Shown here piece after piece: positions 16,578 to 25,549 of a stretch of 39,739 nt of DNA. The DNA comes from Desulfobacterales bacterium (GTDB taxonomy: Bacteria > Desulfobacterota > DSM-4660 > Desulfatiglandales > Desulfatiglandaceae), in NCBI GenBank assembly GCA_027024445.1, contig JALVSJ010000240.1, forward strand, positions 1 through 39,739. Direction: 5' to 3'. The translations under genes were made by a program, and so were the position numbers. The notes under the pieces are model-generated. The model saw only the letters and a program-made list of their open reading frames with translations, had not been told where the DNA came from and did no database searches. Position 1 is the stretch's first letter; each line of letters begins with the position of its first letter.

Positions 16578-17669
16578 TCAGACCTCCACATGTAGACCTC
16601 CAAAGCCCTCCTCACTTGCAAGATGCAAGGCTATTTGATCATCCACTGCCTCATGACACACAAAGGACCCAAGACGGAGCCCACTGGATTCTATCCCTCG
16701 CTTTAGAACCTCTGCGTTGTCTGAGATAAACTGTGCGACCTGGGGTTGTTCCAGATAAAAGACCAAGTCTATAGTATTCTCCTTCAAATCCAGTTTCGCC
16801 TGAACTCTTCCCAGCCTCGACAGAGTAATACTGATCCATATGGTGTACCCTCCACTGACTCTCTTTTTCGTAAGAAGTTCCGCTGCACCATATTTGCCCT
16901 CCTCATAGAAGGGGACAAACCAAAACCAGCCAACATTTCCCTCCAGTGCATACAGGTTCAGGATCTGGTGCGCTTCAATGAGTTGGAGCAATTGGGTGGC
17001 CTTTTGGGCCAGCCCTGACATTTCCACCGATTTGGTCTCAGTATCTTCTATCTCGCCTAATAGTCTTAGGAGCACCGCTTTTAGGTCATCCACCATGTGG
17101 CTCTCGACCCCTCTTGCAAATCCCTGCTTGACAATTTTCCCCAGTTTGGCCTCTAGGAAGATGCCACTTGCTGTGAGGAACATGGCTATTCGATCGGGCA
17201 GTCCCCCTTTTATCACGTCTTTATGGGAGATGGTAAAAAGGTGAACTAGTTGTTCTAGTTTGGAAATGGTACTCCTTGAAGGTCTATTGACATTTTTTGA
17301 AAGTGTAAGTATCTCTGCCAAGATGCGAATGATGGCTTCCCCGTCTGATCTTGTGGCAGCCCAAGCGCGAAAAAAGGGGTGGCCTTTATTGGAGAGCCTC
17401 GATATCACCTTAAGCTCAATTTTTGGTCTGTCTCTGCTAACTAGGAATTGATAGAGTTGACCTTTCGATAATGGTTCTTTACTGTAAGCCCGGAAGATGG
17501 CCCCTTTTGCCGATACCACCACGCCTCCCCCAGCCTCTGTGGTGAGGACAGTACCTGTAAACTTTTCCCCTCTTTTGAAGGGATTTTGCGGAAAATGGTT
17601 TTGTAGTGAGTAGCGCGAGGATATGCTTGAGAGGTTTTTTCTACCTGGCGACAGAAGGTGCCTTATCAT
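16578..17669 (-). CDS. Second FliK-like protein (hook-length control family, C-terminal fold)
   Basis: A 363-residue protein with no signal peptide. Residues about 60-110 form a small beta region (KGAIFRAYSKEPLSKGQLYQFLVS), the middle is helical, and the C-terminal part (LGRVQAKLDLKENTIDLVFYLEQPQVAQFISDNAEVLKRGIESSGLRLGSF) follows the FliK C-domain pattern, in which two strands are followed by a helix and a strand. It lacks the LxPPELG motif that the true FliK has (33439-35109). It lies between the DUF2802 gene and the FlhB-CC homologue. Role in export switching is inferred. Specific function unknown. Confidence 0.6.
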   Translation of the reverse strand: MIRHLLSPGRKNLSSISSRYSLQNHFPQNPFKRGEKFTGTVLTTEAGGGVVVSAKGAIFRAYSKEPLSKGQLYQFLVSRDRPKIELKVISRLSNKGHPFFRAWAATRSDGEAIIRILAEILTLSKNVNRPSRSTISKLEQLVHLFTISHKDVIKGGLPDRIAMFLTASGIFLEAKLGKIVKQGFARGVESHMVDDLKAVLLRLLGEIEDTETKSVEMSGLAQKATQLLQLIEAHQILNLYALEGNVGWFWFVPFYEEGKYGAAELLTKKRVSGGYTIWISITLSRLGRVQAKLDLKENTIDLVFYLEQPQVAQFISDNAEVLKRGIESSGLRLGSFVCHEAVDDQIALHLASEEGFGGLHVEV

Positions 17670-18157
17670 TGCTCTTTTGGACCTTTGTGGTGGGGCTGAT
17701 GCGCGCTGTCCAGCTTAATGATTAGTTCAAGTTCTCCTGAGGGTAGGCCTAGTCGTCGTGCGACCTCTTCCTTTGACATGCCTTTCCCAAGCAGCCTTTC
17801 TATGGTAGATCTGGTGGTGGCCATTCTGTGCCCACTCTTTTCTGGCTCAACGCCGCTTCCTATTGATTTATCGGTGATCTTTATTATTTCATTTCTTATC
17901 AACTGGGCCTTTCGGAGTTTATTATCGAGATCTGCAATCAATATGTTTGTGAGCTCTCTCTTTTCTTCTAAAATTCCCTGGAAAGACTGCCCGAGCGCTT
18001 CCATTTCCTTAATCAAGGCCATAGACTTTTCCATGGCACTTTGAAAATCCGCAGCAACCGATTTCCTGTTTAGATAGAACCGGCTTAAAAGCATTAGAAC
18101 TCCCAGTATTACTAGGTCCAACGCAAATTGTCCTATTATTAGCACCTTCAACTCCAT
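17666..18157 (-). CDS. DUF2802 membrane-anchored protein
   Basis: About 163 residues from the ATG at 18157. An N-terminal membrane segment (about residues 5-25 of that start) precedes a coiled coil (FQSAMEKSMALIKEMEALGQSFQGILEEKREL) and a C-terminal helix-turn-helix-like stretch, RLLGKGMSKEEVARRLGLPSGELELI, that defines DUF2802. The family occurs in polar flagellar clusters; its job is not established. Its stop overlaps the start of the FliK-like gene by four bases (ATGA type). A TTG start at 18202 is possible, but the ATG is more likely. Confidence 0.78.
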   Translation of the reverse strand: MELKVLIIGQFALDLVILGVLMLLSRFYLNRKSVAADFQSAMEKSMALIKEMEALGQSFQGILEEKRELTNILIADLDNKLRKAQLIRNEIIKITDKSIGSGVEPEKSGHRMATTRSTIERLLGKGMSKEEVARRLGLPSGELELIIKLDSAHQPHHKGPKEQ

Positions 18158-18320
18158 AGCCCTTTTCACTTTCCTAGGAGCTACCCACCCTGTGCTGCAC
18201 AAGATTCCTGGTAGCTTCAGCTAATTCGGTACAATATCCAAACCACCACTGGAAGCACTTGTTAGGTTTTCTCATTTTACTTGTTGCTATGGATATCTCT
18301 CTCGTCTGCGAACATGTCAC

Positions 18321-18554
18321 CTAAATCACAATGTCGATCCCTGATCCTTTTGCCTCGCCTTCCTCTTCTAGCTCAGATCTCCCAGTACTGCTGGCTATCG
18401 ACTGGCCCTTTGCATCATGATCAGTTATTCTTTTGGCCTCCTTCCTTTTCCTGCCTTTACGATCACCAGGGCCTCTTTTAGGCGAGACCTTAAGTACTCG
18501 GTCCGCTGGAGGCAGTATCACAAGGCTTGAGCCAAAGCTAGAGTATTCATCCAT
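18321..18554 (-). CDS. Small charged hypothetical protein of the flagellar cluster (77 residues)
   Basis: Start at ATG 18554 with a strong GGAGG site seven bases upstream. The protein begins MDEYSSFGSSLVILPPADRV, has a basic middle (RKGRKRKEAKR), an acidic stretch (ELEEEGE) and ends GSGIDIVI. It has no membrane segment. Small proteins with a basic linker and an I-D-I tail occur at this position next to FliL-like and DUF2802 genes in related clusters, as far as I recall; no function is known to me. It lies 73 bases after the FliL-like stop, on the same strand. Confidence 0.65.
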   Translation of the reverse strand: MDEYSSFGSSLVILPPADRVLKVSPKRGPGDRKGRKRKEAKRITDHDAKGQSIASSTGRSELEEEGEAKGSGIDIVI

Positions 18555-18627
18555 GATCCTTCCTCCATTGCCCTTGCCAGTTAATGTTTGCCCACCTGCC
18601 AGTTGATGCGCTGTGGAGCCGGCGAGC

Positions 18628-19506
18628 CTAGATAAGTTCCACCTCCATAGCACTGATCTTAACGCCGGTTACGCCCAGGGAATTGTTCAGTACCTGAGTG
18701 GCACCATCTTTGATTGCGCTCTTTTCCTTTTGAGGATTTATTCCTTTCTTCAGTAAGCGCCGGAGAAAGTGATATACCTGGCCCCGAATCTCGTAGCGGG
18801 ACTCTTTGAAGCGAATCCCGCATAAACGAGTCCAGTTAACCACAAAATCAATCTTGGCCATCAGTGCCCCCTCTTTTCCTCCATTGAGAGGTACGAAGAA
18901 AGAAGCCAGGTTTTCCTGCACAACCGGATCAGACACAGCCACTGGGTCTTCCTGTTCAACCTTCAACGAGTTCCTATGCCCAATCCTTGCTCCAATGAAA
19001 ACACCCGCCAATACAAACATGAGGCCAAACCCCATAACTCCGATAAGTACCTTGTTCTTCTTGAAAAAGGAAACTTTGTTGGTATTTGAATACGGAGTGG
19101 ATTCAGTCGATGATTCCGCCCCAGTTCTCCCTTCGCTAACATCCTTTCCCTCATCAGCCCTGCCCTCAGTGGAATCTTGCCCTTCAGACACCTCATCCGG
19201 CTCATCAAGAGTCACCGCCTCAGAATCCTCTCCTCGCTTCTCTTCCTCGTTCGGCCCTTTGGATTCATCAGAGCCTCTGGTTACATCAACCGTCGATCCT
19301 GTGTCTCCTTCATTTTCTTCTGCGGCCTCATCAAGCTCTACCGGGTCTTGTGAGAAAAAATCATCAAATCCATTCCCTTTCTCTGTGTCTTCTGGTTCCA
19401 GTTCTTCAAGGCCTTCCTCGTCAAGTTCCTCTGGGGGCTGACTTTGACCTTCAGCTTTCGGGATTTGATCCTTCAGACTCCCGTTTTCTGCTAATTCTTC
19501 CGCCAT
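18628..19506 (-). CDS. FliL-like protein with long acidic cytoplasmic tail
   Basis: About 292 residues. The first 140 are low-complexity and highly acidic (runs of E, D, S and G). A basic KKNK patch and one membrane segment (about 153-175) follow, then a periplasmic domain of about 100 residues (AKIDFVVNW, YEIRGQVYHFLRRLL, ATQVLNNSLGVTGVKISAMEVELI) that follows the FliL pattern. The start overlaps the fliA stop (TGATG), so it is translationally coupled. Its position after fliA and before the DUF2802 gene fits deltaproteobacterial order. The FliL relation is moderately supported; a stator or basal-body role is inferred. Confidence 0.6.
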   Translation of the reverse strand: MAEELAENGSLKDQIPKAEGQSQPPEELDEEGLEELEPEDTEKGNGFDDFFSQDPVELDEAAEENEGDTGSTVDVTRGSDESKGPNEEEKRGEDSEAVTLDEPDEVSEGQDSTEGRADEGKDVSEGRTGAESSTESTPYSNTNKVSFFKKNKVLIGVMGFGLMFVLAGVFIGARIGHRNSLKVEQEDPVAVSDPVVQENLASFFVPLNGGKEGALMAKIDFVVNWTRLCGIRFKESRYEIRGQVYHFLRRLLKKGINPQKEKSAIKDGATQVLNNSLGVTGVKISAMEVELI

Positions 19507-20327
19507 CACGCCCTCGGTATATCTGACATGAAGTAGCTCCTGATCCTATTTCTCAATCTTATTACCGCCTTTGTATGGAGTTGAGATATTCTGGATTCAG
19601 TATAACCCATGATCTCTCCAATCTCTTTCATTGTCAGTTCTTCATAATAATAGAGGCTCACAACCAGCTTCTCCTTTTCAGGCAGCTTATCAATAGCCTC
19701 GGCTATTACTTTTCGGAGCTCTTGATAATCAACATGGGCAACAGGGTCTGAGCCTCTCTTGTCTTGGTACATCTCCCACAATCCATTTATGTGGCGGTGT
19801 GAGATTAGTTCTCCGAGTTCTTCCTCATTTATTATTGAAACGCCTCTGGTCTCTTCCAAAAGTTTGTAAAAGGAGTCCATGTCCAGATTCAGCTCCTTTG
19901 CAACTTCTGAGTCTTTCGCCGGGGCCATCTTTCTGTTTTCTACCTTCTCGTAAGCCTCTTCTAATAGTTTCGCATTTTTTCTCACTGACCTTGGAACCCA
20001 ATCCATGGCCCTAAGTTCATCCAGCATGGCTCCCCTTATCCTGAATTCGGCGTAAGACTTGAAGGCCACCCCTTTTTCTGGATCGAATTTCTCTATTGCG
20101 TCAAGAAGTCCCATGATCCCCGCACTCAGCAGATCGTCCTGATCTACATGGGGCGGAAGTTTCATTGCGAGGCGGCCGGCAATCGTCTTTATCAAAGGAG
20201 CATACTTATACACATATTCCTCTCTCTCGATTGCGTTTAACCGGGTTTTCCCCCGCCTGGGTTCTTGACTATACTTCTTTACTTTATTGGTCGCTGTGCT
20301 CCTCATAGTAGTCTCTCTTCCGAGCAT
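19506..20327 (-). CDS. fliA: Flagellar sigma factor FliA (sigma-28)
   Basis: About 273 residues. Sigma region 2 has DDLLSAGIMGLLDAIEKFDPEKGVAFKSYAEFRIRGAMLDELRAMDWVPRSVR; region 4 has LPEKEKLVVSLYYYEELTMKEIGEIMGYTESRISQLHTKAV. This is the FliA/WhiG class. It directs RNA polymerase to GCCGATAA promoters such as the one at 5125 and is inhibited by FlgM (4482-4802). The ATG at 20327 lies two bases after the flhG stop; the ATG at 20306 has a better GGAAGAG site and may be the true start. It is downstream of flhF-flhG, as in polar flagellates. Confidence 0.96.
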   Translation of the reverse strand: MLGRETTMRSTATNKVKKYSQEPRRGKTRLNAIEREEYVYKYAPLIKTIAGRLAMKLPPHVDQDDLLSAGIMGLLDAIEKFDPEKGVAFKSYAEFRIRGAMLDELRAMDWVPRSVRKNAKLLEEAYEKVENRKMAPAKDSEVAKELNLDMDSFYKLLEETRGVSIINEEELGELISHRHINGLWEMYQDKRGSDPVAHVDYQELRKVIAEAIDKLPEKEKLVVSLYYYEELTMKEIGEIMGYTESRISQLHTKAVIRLRNRIRSYFMSDIPRA

Positions 20328-20328
20328 G

Positions 20329-21240
20329 TTAATGGGCAGTCTTAAGTAACCTTTGCCAGAAAAACTTAACATCTCCGTCAAACTCGCAGTGGTCGCTGAA
20401 GCTCATAAGCCTCTCAGCCACTTCCATAAACTTCTTGCTGGCCTTGGATAAGGGAAATAGATCAAGAACAGCTTGCTGCCTCCTTACGGCTTTTGGGACA
20501 TTCTCGTCATATGGAATCCACCCTAAATAATCGAGAGATAATGAGCCAAGGAACCGGTCCACCACTACGCACAGATGCTTGTAAATTTGCTCGGCTTCCC
20601 GATTGCTTTTGGCCGAATTGATCAGGATTCGAAACTTCTTTTGGTGGTATTTGTTGGCCAGTACTTTTATTAACGCATACGCGTCAGTCAATGAGGCAGG
20701 TTCGTTTGTAATAACAACCAATTTTTCCATGGCTGCGAAATTAAAATACATTACGTTTGATGAAATTCCCGCTCCTGTATCAATAAGAAGAACGTCAAAA
20801 AAATGGTGCAAAGCATCAAACTCGTCGAGCAGGAACATCCTTTGGGCATGAGTCAAATCTGTCAGCTCCGGTATACCTGAAGCTGCAGGCAAAAGATGAA
20901 ATCCGGCCGGTACATTCAAGATAACTTCTTCCAGCCTCTTTTCACCAGACAGAACATGCTGTATTGTGTACCTCGGGTTAAGGCCAAGTAACACATCCAT
21001 GTTGCCTAGACCCAGATCAGCATCAAGGATAAGAACCCGTTTTCCAAGACGGCACAGGGCCAAGGCCAGATTTGCCACTACATTCGTCTTCCCAACACCA
21101 CCCTTTCCACTGGTCACAGAGATTACTCGTAGCTCGTTCATCTCATCCTTGAGTGATCTTTCTTTGGCAACGGACCACGTCTCCTGTCCTGTTCTTAGCG
21201 CATCTTCAACCATTGTCCTCAATCGGCTAGCTTGGTCCAT
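20329..21240 (-). CDS. flhG: FlhG (FleN/YlxH) MinD-like ATPase, flagellar number regulator
   Basis: A 303-residue P-loop ATPase of the MinD family. The N-terminus has the DQASRLR motif (residues 2-8; DQAxxLR), which stimulates the FlhF GTPase. The deviant Walker A is SGKGGVGKT (44-52), followed by LILDADLGLGNMDVLLG and the LLIDTGAGI segment. FlhG limits flagellar number and partners FlhF. Its start overlaps the flhF stop by 14 bases. A C-terminal amphipathic helix (FMEVAERLM) may bind membrane. Confidence 0.95.
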   Translation of the reverse strand: MDQASRLRTMVEDALRTGQETWSVAKERSLKDEMNELRVISVTSGKGGVGKTNVVANLALALCRLGKRVLILDADLGLGNMDVLLGLNPRYTIQHVLSGEKRLEEVILNVPAGFHLLPAASGIPELTDLTHAQRMFLLDEFDALHHFFDVLLIDTGAGISSNVMYFNFAAMEKLVVITNEPASLTDAYALIKVLANKYHQKKFRILINSAKSNREAEQIYKHLCVVVDRFLGSLSLDYLGWIPYDENVPKAVRRQQAVLDLFPLSKASKKFMEVAERLMSFSDHCEFDGDVKFFWQRLLKTAH

Positions 21241-22381
21241 AATGCATTACCTCGCCGCCTCGCTCTATTGATCTCACACGATTCCTGCGCAATATCAATT
21301 CGCCTAACCTTTTCCTCGTCGCAAGCTCGATATCTTCAGGTACATTTTGGCCAGTGGTGAAATATGAAACAGGCCTTTTCCGCTCTAAAAGAAAATTAAT
21401 CATTGATGACCCGTCCATCACTTCGTCCAGCTTTGTAAAAATATAACTTTTGAGTGGAAGTAAACGAAACGCCTTCTCTGCAGCAAGCAAGCTCTCCAGT
21501 TCAGTGTTAGCACTGAGTACAAGATAATGGTAAATGGGATACGGAACATTCAGTGCTTCCCCGATTCTACAAACATCTTCCCTATTATTAGGGCTTCTGC
21601 CTGCTGTATCTATAAGGATCACGTCAGCCCCTCTATATCGCTCAAGGGCGGCCCTTAATTCCGCTGAATTATCAGCCACCTCCAGCGGTAGACCCATTAT
21701 GCGAGCATAAGTCTGCAGTTGGGCCACGGCACCGATGCGATAGGTATCCACCGTTACCAAGGCCACCCTTAGCTTCTTTTTTACTTTATAAATTGCCGCC
21801 AGTTTCGCCATTGTAGTGGTCTTTCCAACTCCTGTTGGCCCCACAAACGCATATATTCTCTGCCTATCACGCAGCGTTGATTCCTTGGCGATTTTTATTG
21901 AGCGCACTATGTCTATGAGACACTCTTGCATTTCTTCTCTCGACAACGCTCTTGTGTGTTGAGTGGCTTCGCCTTTTTTATGCTGTTCTATAAGGTGTAT
22001 GTTTTCAGGGATGATGCCAAAATGCCTGTAATAAACATAGTGGTTCCGTGGAACACACAGGTCAGTCAAGTTACAACCATGAATAGTCGTAGCCTCCAGA
22101 GCCATAAGAAAATGTGTGATTTCCCTCAGCCTTGATTCCAATTGCTCCCACTTTTTTTGAAAGTCCTTATCTTCATAGTCTCTATGGATCCTCTCAGGGC
22201 TGAGGGCAGCATCATAATCAATAGCAGCGGTCACCTCTATTTGCTCCCTGGCTGTGCCGTGACCAAGCCCCTCGTTGACAATTGTTCTTGTTTTGAGGAT
22301 CACGGCATCAGGCCCCATTTCTTCCTTCACTTTCTGAAGCGCTTCCCGAGAATTTCTCGCAATGAATGTCTTAATGTTCAT
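21227..22381 (-). CDS. flhF: FlhF SRP-type GTPase, flagellar placement
   Basis: A 384-residue signal-recognition-particle GTPase. The N-terminal B region starts MNIKTFIARNSREALQKVKEEMG. The NG domain shows G1 GPTGVGKTTTMAKLA, TVDTYRIGAVAQLQTYA, G3 LIDTAGRS and G4 TKLDE. FlhF places the flagellum, usually at the pole, and recruits early basal-body parts. It starts two bases after flhA and overlaps flhG. Polar flagellation is thus likely. Confidence 0.96.
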   Translation of the reverse strand: MNIKTFIARNSREALQKVKEEMGPDAVILKTRTIVNEGLGHGTAREQIEVTAAIDYDAALSPERIHRDYEDKDFQKKWEQLESRLREITHFLMALEATTIHGCNLTDLCVPRNHYVYYRHFGIIPENIHLIEQHKKGEATQHTRALSREEMQECLIDIVRSIKIAKESTLRDRQRIYAFVGPTGVGKTTTMAKLAAIYKVKKKLRVALVTVDTYRIGAVAQLQTYARIMGLPLEVADNSAELRAALERYRGADVILIDTAGRSPNNREDVCRIGEALNVPYPIYHYLVLSANTELESLLAAEKAFRLLPLKSYIFTKLDEVMDGSSMINFLLERKRPVSYFTTGQNVPEDIELATRKRLGELILRRNRVRSIERGGEVMHYGPS

Positions 22382-22383
22382 AG

Positions 22384-24468
22384 CTATAAGCCTATCTCAG
22401 CCACTGACTCCACTTGGATGCCATTGGGTATTTCATTGTGGGAAATAACTGCCACTTGGACCTGAAATCTTTCGCACAGTTTCTTTAAGTGCCGTCTTAT
22501 AGTTGCAGAGCACAGCAAGACTGGATGCTCAATCCTCGCCGCTGCTACATCAATCGTCTTATTTATGGAGGTTATGATCGCCTCGGCTTCAGAAGGCTCA
22601 AGAGCAAGATATGCGCCATATTCGGTCTGGTTGATCCCATTGCTTATCTTTTCCTCGATATCCTGTGACACGGCTATCACTCTGAGCACGTTATCTTTGT
22701 CAAGATACGGTTTAACGAGAGTTCTGGCTAACCTTTGCCTCACATATTCAGTCAGCAGATCCGTATCTTTTGTGATGGGTGCATAGTCGGCTAAGGTTTC
22801 AACAATTGTAAGCAGATCCCTTATGGAAACCTGTTCTCGTACAAGGTTCTGCAGAATCTTCTGGACAGCCCCTACCGTGAGAAGCGACGGGACCAACTCT
22901 TCCACCGCTTTGGGATGAGTGGTAGCCAAGTTATCAAGTAGTCTTTGTACCTCTTGGCGACTCAAGAACTCATATCCATATTGTCGTACTACCTCAGAAA
23001 GATGGGTAATAATAACGCTTGACAGATCCACTACTGTGTAACCAGCCAGTTGTGCGTCACCTTTCTTGTCCGGCGATATCCAACGAGCTGGCAATCCAAA
23101 AGCAGGTTCCTTTGTTGGAATCCCTTCAATCTTGGTTTTTACATCTCCAGGATCAATGGCTAGATAGTGATCCATCATCAGCTCTCCCCTTGCCACTTCA
23201 TTGCCTTTTATGCAAATGGCATATTCATTGGGTTTGAGCTCCAAATTATCCCTAATGTGCAGCGAGGGAATTATCAGCCCCATCTCCAGGGCATATTGTT
23301 TTCTCAATGAGCGTATTCGCTCAAGCAGATTCCCCTGGCTTTGATTATCAACTAGAGGTATAAGTCCGTACCCTATTTCCAGCTCTAACAGATCAAGAGG
23401 AAGCAAGGCTTCCACTTGTTCCGGGCCCTGTCCACCTGCTTTTTCTCCCTCCTTGTCTGTCTTTTCAATTGCAGATTCTTGAACCCCTGCCACCGCTCTG
23501 GATAGAAAGTAGACTGTACCTGCCAAAAGCATAAACGGTATAGCAGGCATCCCAGGAGCCAAGGCGAACAGGAAAATTATTCCTGATGCAATTCGTAATG
23601 CCCTGGGTTGCAGCCCAAATTGTCTTGCGACTTCAGAACCCATATTAGCTTCGGAAGCAGCCCTACTTACCAGTATACCTGCTGCTGTGGATATGATGAG
23701 GGCTGGTATCTGCGATACGAGGCCATCGCCGATGGTCAGGAGGGTATAATTTTGAACAGCAGTCGATATATCCAGATGTTTTTGGACCACGCCAATGACA
23801 AGGCCTCCAATTATATTGATCATGGTTATTACGATGCCTGCTATGGCGTCGCCTCTCACAAATTTACTGGCACCATCCATTGCGCCGTAAAATTCGGCCT
23901 CTTTGGAGATTTCAGACCGTCTGGCCCGCGCTTCAGATTCGTCAATAAGTCCTGCATTTAAATCAGCATCAATACTCATTTGTTTGCCTGGCATAGCATC
24001 CAATGTGAAACGAGCTGCGACTTCCGCAATACGGCCTGCACCTTTTGTTATGACAACGAAGTTAATCACCACCAAAATCATAAATACAACCAGACCTACC
24101 GTTGTGTTGCCTCCCACCACAAATGCCCCGAAACTCTTAATTATCTTCCCTGCGGCCAGTGACCCTTTGTCCCCATTGAGAAGAATCAGCCGAGTGGAAG
24201 CAATATTGAGAGACAGACGAAAGAGGGTAGTGATTAGCAGTAAGGAGGGGAAGACAGAAAAATCAAGAGGTCTTAGCGTGTATATGGTTAGCAAAAGAAT
24301 CAATACGCTTAACGTTATGTTTAGTGCCAGGAGCATGTCGAGCATTGGAGTGGGAAGAGGGATGATCATTACCAGGAGGATCCCCACAATACCCAATGCT
24401 ATGGCGATGTCACTGTTAGCCCCAAGTGAGAACTTGCCTATCGAAACTCTTGCAGAATCCAAAGCCAC
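22384..24468 (-). CDS. flhA: Flagellar export gate protein FlhA
   Basis: A 694-residue membrane protein of normal length. Residues up to about 320 hold around eight membrane segments, including the highly conserved cytoplasmic FHIPEP-type loop in the form FTLDAMPGKQMSIDADLNAGLI. The C-terminal half is the cytoplasmic docking domain for chaperones and FliI/FliJ. FlhA forms the nonameric ring of the type III gate and uses the proton-motive force. The start codon is GTG with AGGA upstream. It lies 6 bases after flhB. Confidence 0.98.
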   Translation of the reverse strand: MALDSARVSIGKFSLGANSDIAIALGIVGILLVMIIPLPTPMLDMLLALNITLSVLILLLTIYTLRPLDFSVFPSLLLITTLFRLSLNIASTRLILLNGDKGSLAAGKIIKSFGAFVVGGNTTVGLVVFMILVVINFVVITKGAGRIAEVAARFTLDAMPGKQMSIDADLNAGLIDESEARARRSEISKEAEFYGAMDGASKFVRGDAIAGIVITMINIIGGLVIGVVQKHLDISTAVQNYTLLTIGDGLVSQIPALIISTAAGILVSRAASEANMGSEVARQFGLQPRALRIASGIIFLFALAPGMPAIPFMLLAGTVYFLSRAVAGVQESAIEKTDKEGEKAGGQGPEQVEALLPLDLLELEIGYGLIPLVDNQSQGNLLERIRSLRKQYALEMGLIIPSLHIRDNLELKPNEYAICIKGNEVARGELMMDHYLAIDPGDVKTKIEGIPTKEPAFGLPARWISPDKKGDAQLAGYTVVDLSSVIITHLSEVVRQYGYEFLSRQEVQRLLDNLATTHPKAVEELVPSLLTVGAVQKILQNLVREQVSIRDLLTIVETLADYAPITKDTDLLTEYVRQRLARTLVKPYLDKDNVLRVIAVSQDIEEKISNGINQTEYGAYLALEPSEAEAIITSINKTIDVAAARIEHPVLLCSATIRRHLKKLCERFQVQVAVISHNEIPNGIQVESVAEIGL

Positions 24469-24474
24469 GACTAA

Positions 24475-25542
24475 CTATCCTGTCTTTCTTTTCAGTCTGT
24501 AAACATAGGCGAGTATTTCAGCCACTGCTTGATACAATGAAGAAGGTATTTCTTCGCCGATATCCACTGATTTATACAAATTTTGTGCCAGCGGTTTGTT
24601 CTCGATTATTGGCACTTTATGCTCTTTGGCAACTTCTCGTATCTTAAACGCAATATGCTCTGCACCCTTTGCCACGACCTTTGGGGCACTCATGGTAAAC
24701 GCATCATATTTCAGAGCAATTGAGAGATGACGCGGGTTGGTGATAACCACGTCCGCTGTTTTCACTTCTTCCATCATGCGCCTTCGTGCTATCTCTCTCT
24801 GAATAGCCTTTATTCGACTTTTTACTAAAGGATCTCCTTCTGTTTGCTTCAATTCTTCTTTTACTTCCTGCTTGGTCATCTTAAGGTTCTGCTCGAAATC
24901 CCATTTCTGGTATAAGTAATCAAGGAAGGCGAGCAGGGCAATCACTATGGTACTTTTGGCCATGACCTTCATAGAGCTGTGACCCAAGTAACTGATTATC
25001 TGCATCTTATCCTGATATGTGAGGAGTATAAGGTGACCAAGCTCTCCCTTTACAACCGACATTGCCGCCCACCCCACAATCAAAATCTTGGCAATGGACT
25101 TAGCTAGCTCTACCAAAGAGCGTTTTGACAGGATTTTCTTAGCCCCCTCTACAGGGTTAATTTTTGACGCCTTTGGCGCCAAGGGTTCGACACTCCAAAT
25201 GAGCCCCGTCTGAGCCAAATTCGCCAGCAATGCTATCAGGCCCAAGGCCAGCATAATTGGAAACAGCAATAGGGTATAAAACTGCAGATAATCTTTGGCA
25301 GCTACAAATACGTCAGTGTTCCCTGAGTTGATATACTGTATAGACGTAAAGGCTCTCTGCATCATCGCGCCAAGAGAAACCATTATTCTCTTTCCGCCAA
25401 AAAAGAAAAAAAGCAGAGCCGCACCCATAACCGCCACAGACGGAATCTCTCTGCTTTTTCCGACTTGCCCCTTTTTGCGAGCATCCTCTCGCCGCTTTGG
25501 AGTCGGTTGTTCGGTCTTTTCTTGAAAGGATTCTTCGGGCAT
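24475..25542 (-). CDS. flhB: Flagellar export switch protein FlhB (NPRH variant)
   Basis: A 355-residue protein with an N-terminal EKTEQPTPKRREDARKKGQV signature, four membrane segments (about 35-215) and a cytoplasmic C-domain. The autocleavage site is N269-P270-R271-H272 in place of NPTH; the catalytic N-P and the His are kept, so cleavage is still expected. FlhB switches export from hook to filament substrates when FliK signals. It starts 7 bases after the fliR stop. A second, FlhB-CC-like protein lies at 16227-16520. Confidence 0.97.
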   Translation of the reverse strand: MPEESFQEKTEQPTPKRREDARKKGQVGKSREIPSVAVMGAALLFFFFGGKRIMVSLGAMMQRAFTSIQYINSGNTDVFVAAKDYLQFYTLLLFPIMLALGLIALLANLAQTGLIWSVEPLAPKASKINPVEGAKKILSKRSLVELAKSIAKILIVGWAAMSVVKGELGHLILLTYQDKMQIISYLGHSSMKVMAKSTIVIALLAFLDYLYQKWDFEQNLKMTKQEVKEELKQTEGDPLVKSRIKAIQREIARRRMMEEVKTADVVITNPRHLSIALKYDAFTMSAPKVVAKGAEHIAFKIREVAKEHKVPIIENKPLAQNLYKSVDIGEEIPSSLYQAVAEILAYVYRLKRKTG

Positions 25543-25549
25543 TGCCTGA

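Noticed and set aside
18806-19441. Plus-strand open frame of 211 codons, rich in serine
   Set aside because: It is the antisense of the acidic low-complexity tail of the FliL-like protein; Glu/Asp/Ser codons read backwards give Ser/Pro/Phe. No ribosome site and no recognisable domain.
23903-24502. Plus-strand open frame of 199 codons
   Set aside because: Antisense of the membrane half of FlhA; no family resemblance and no start signal.
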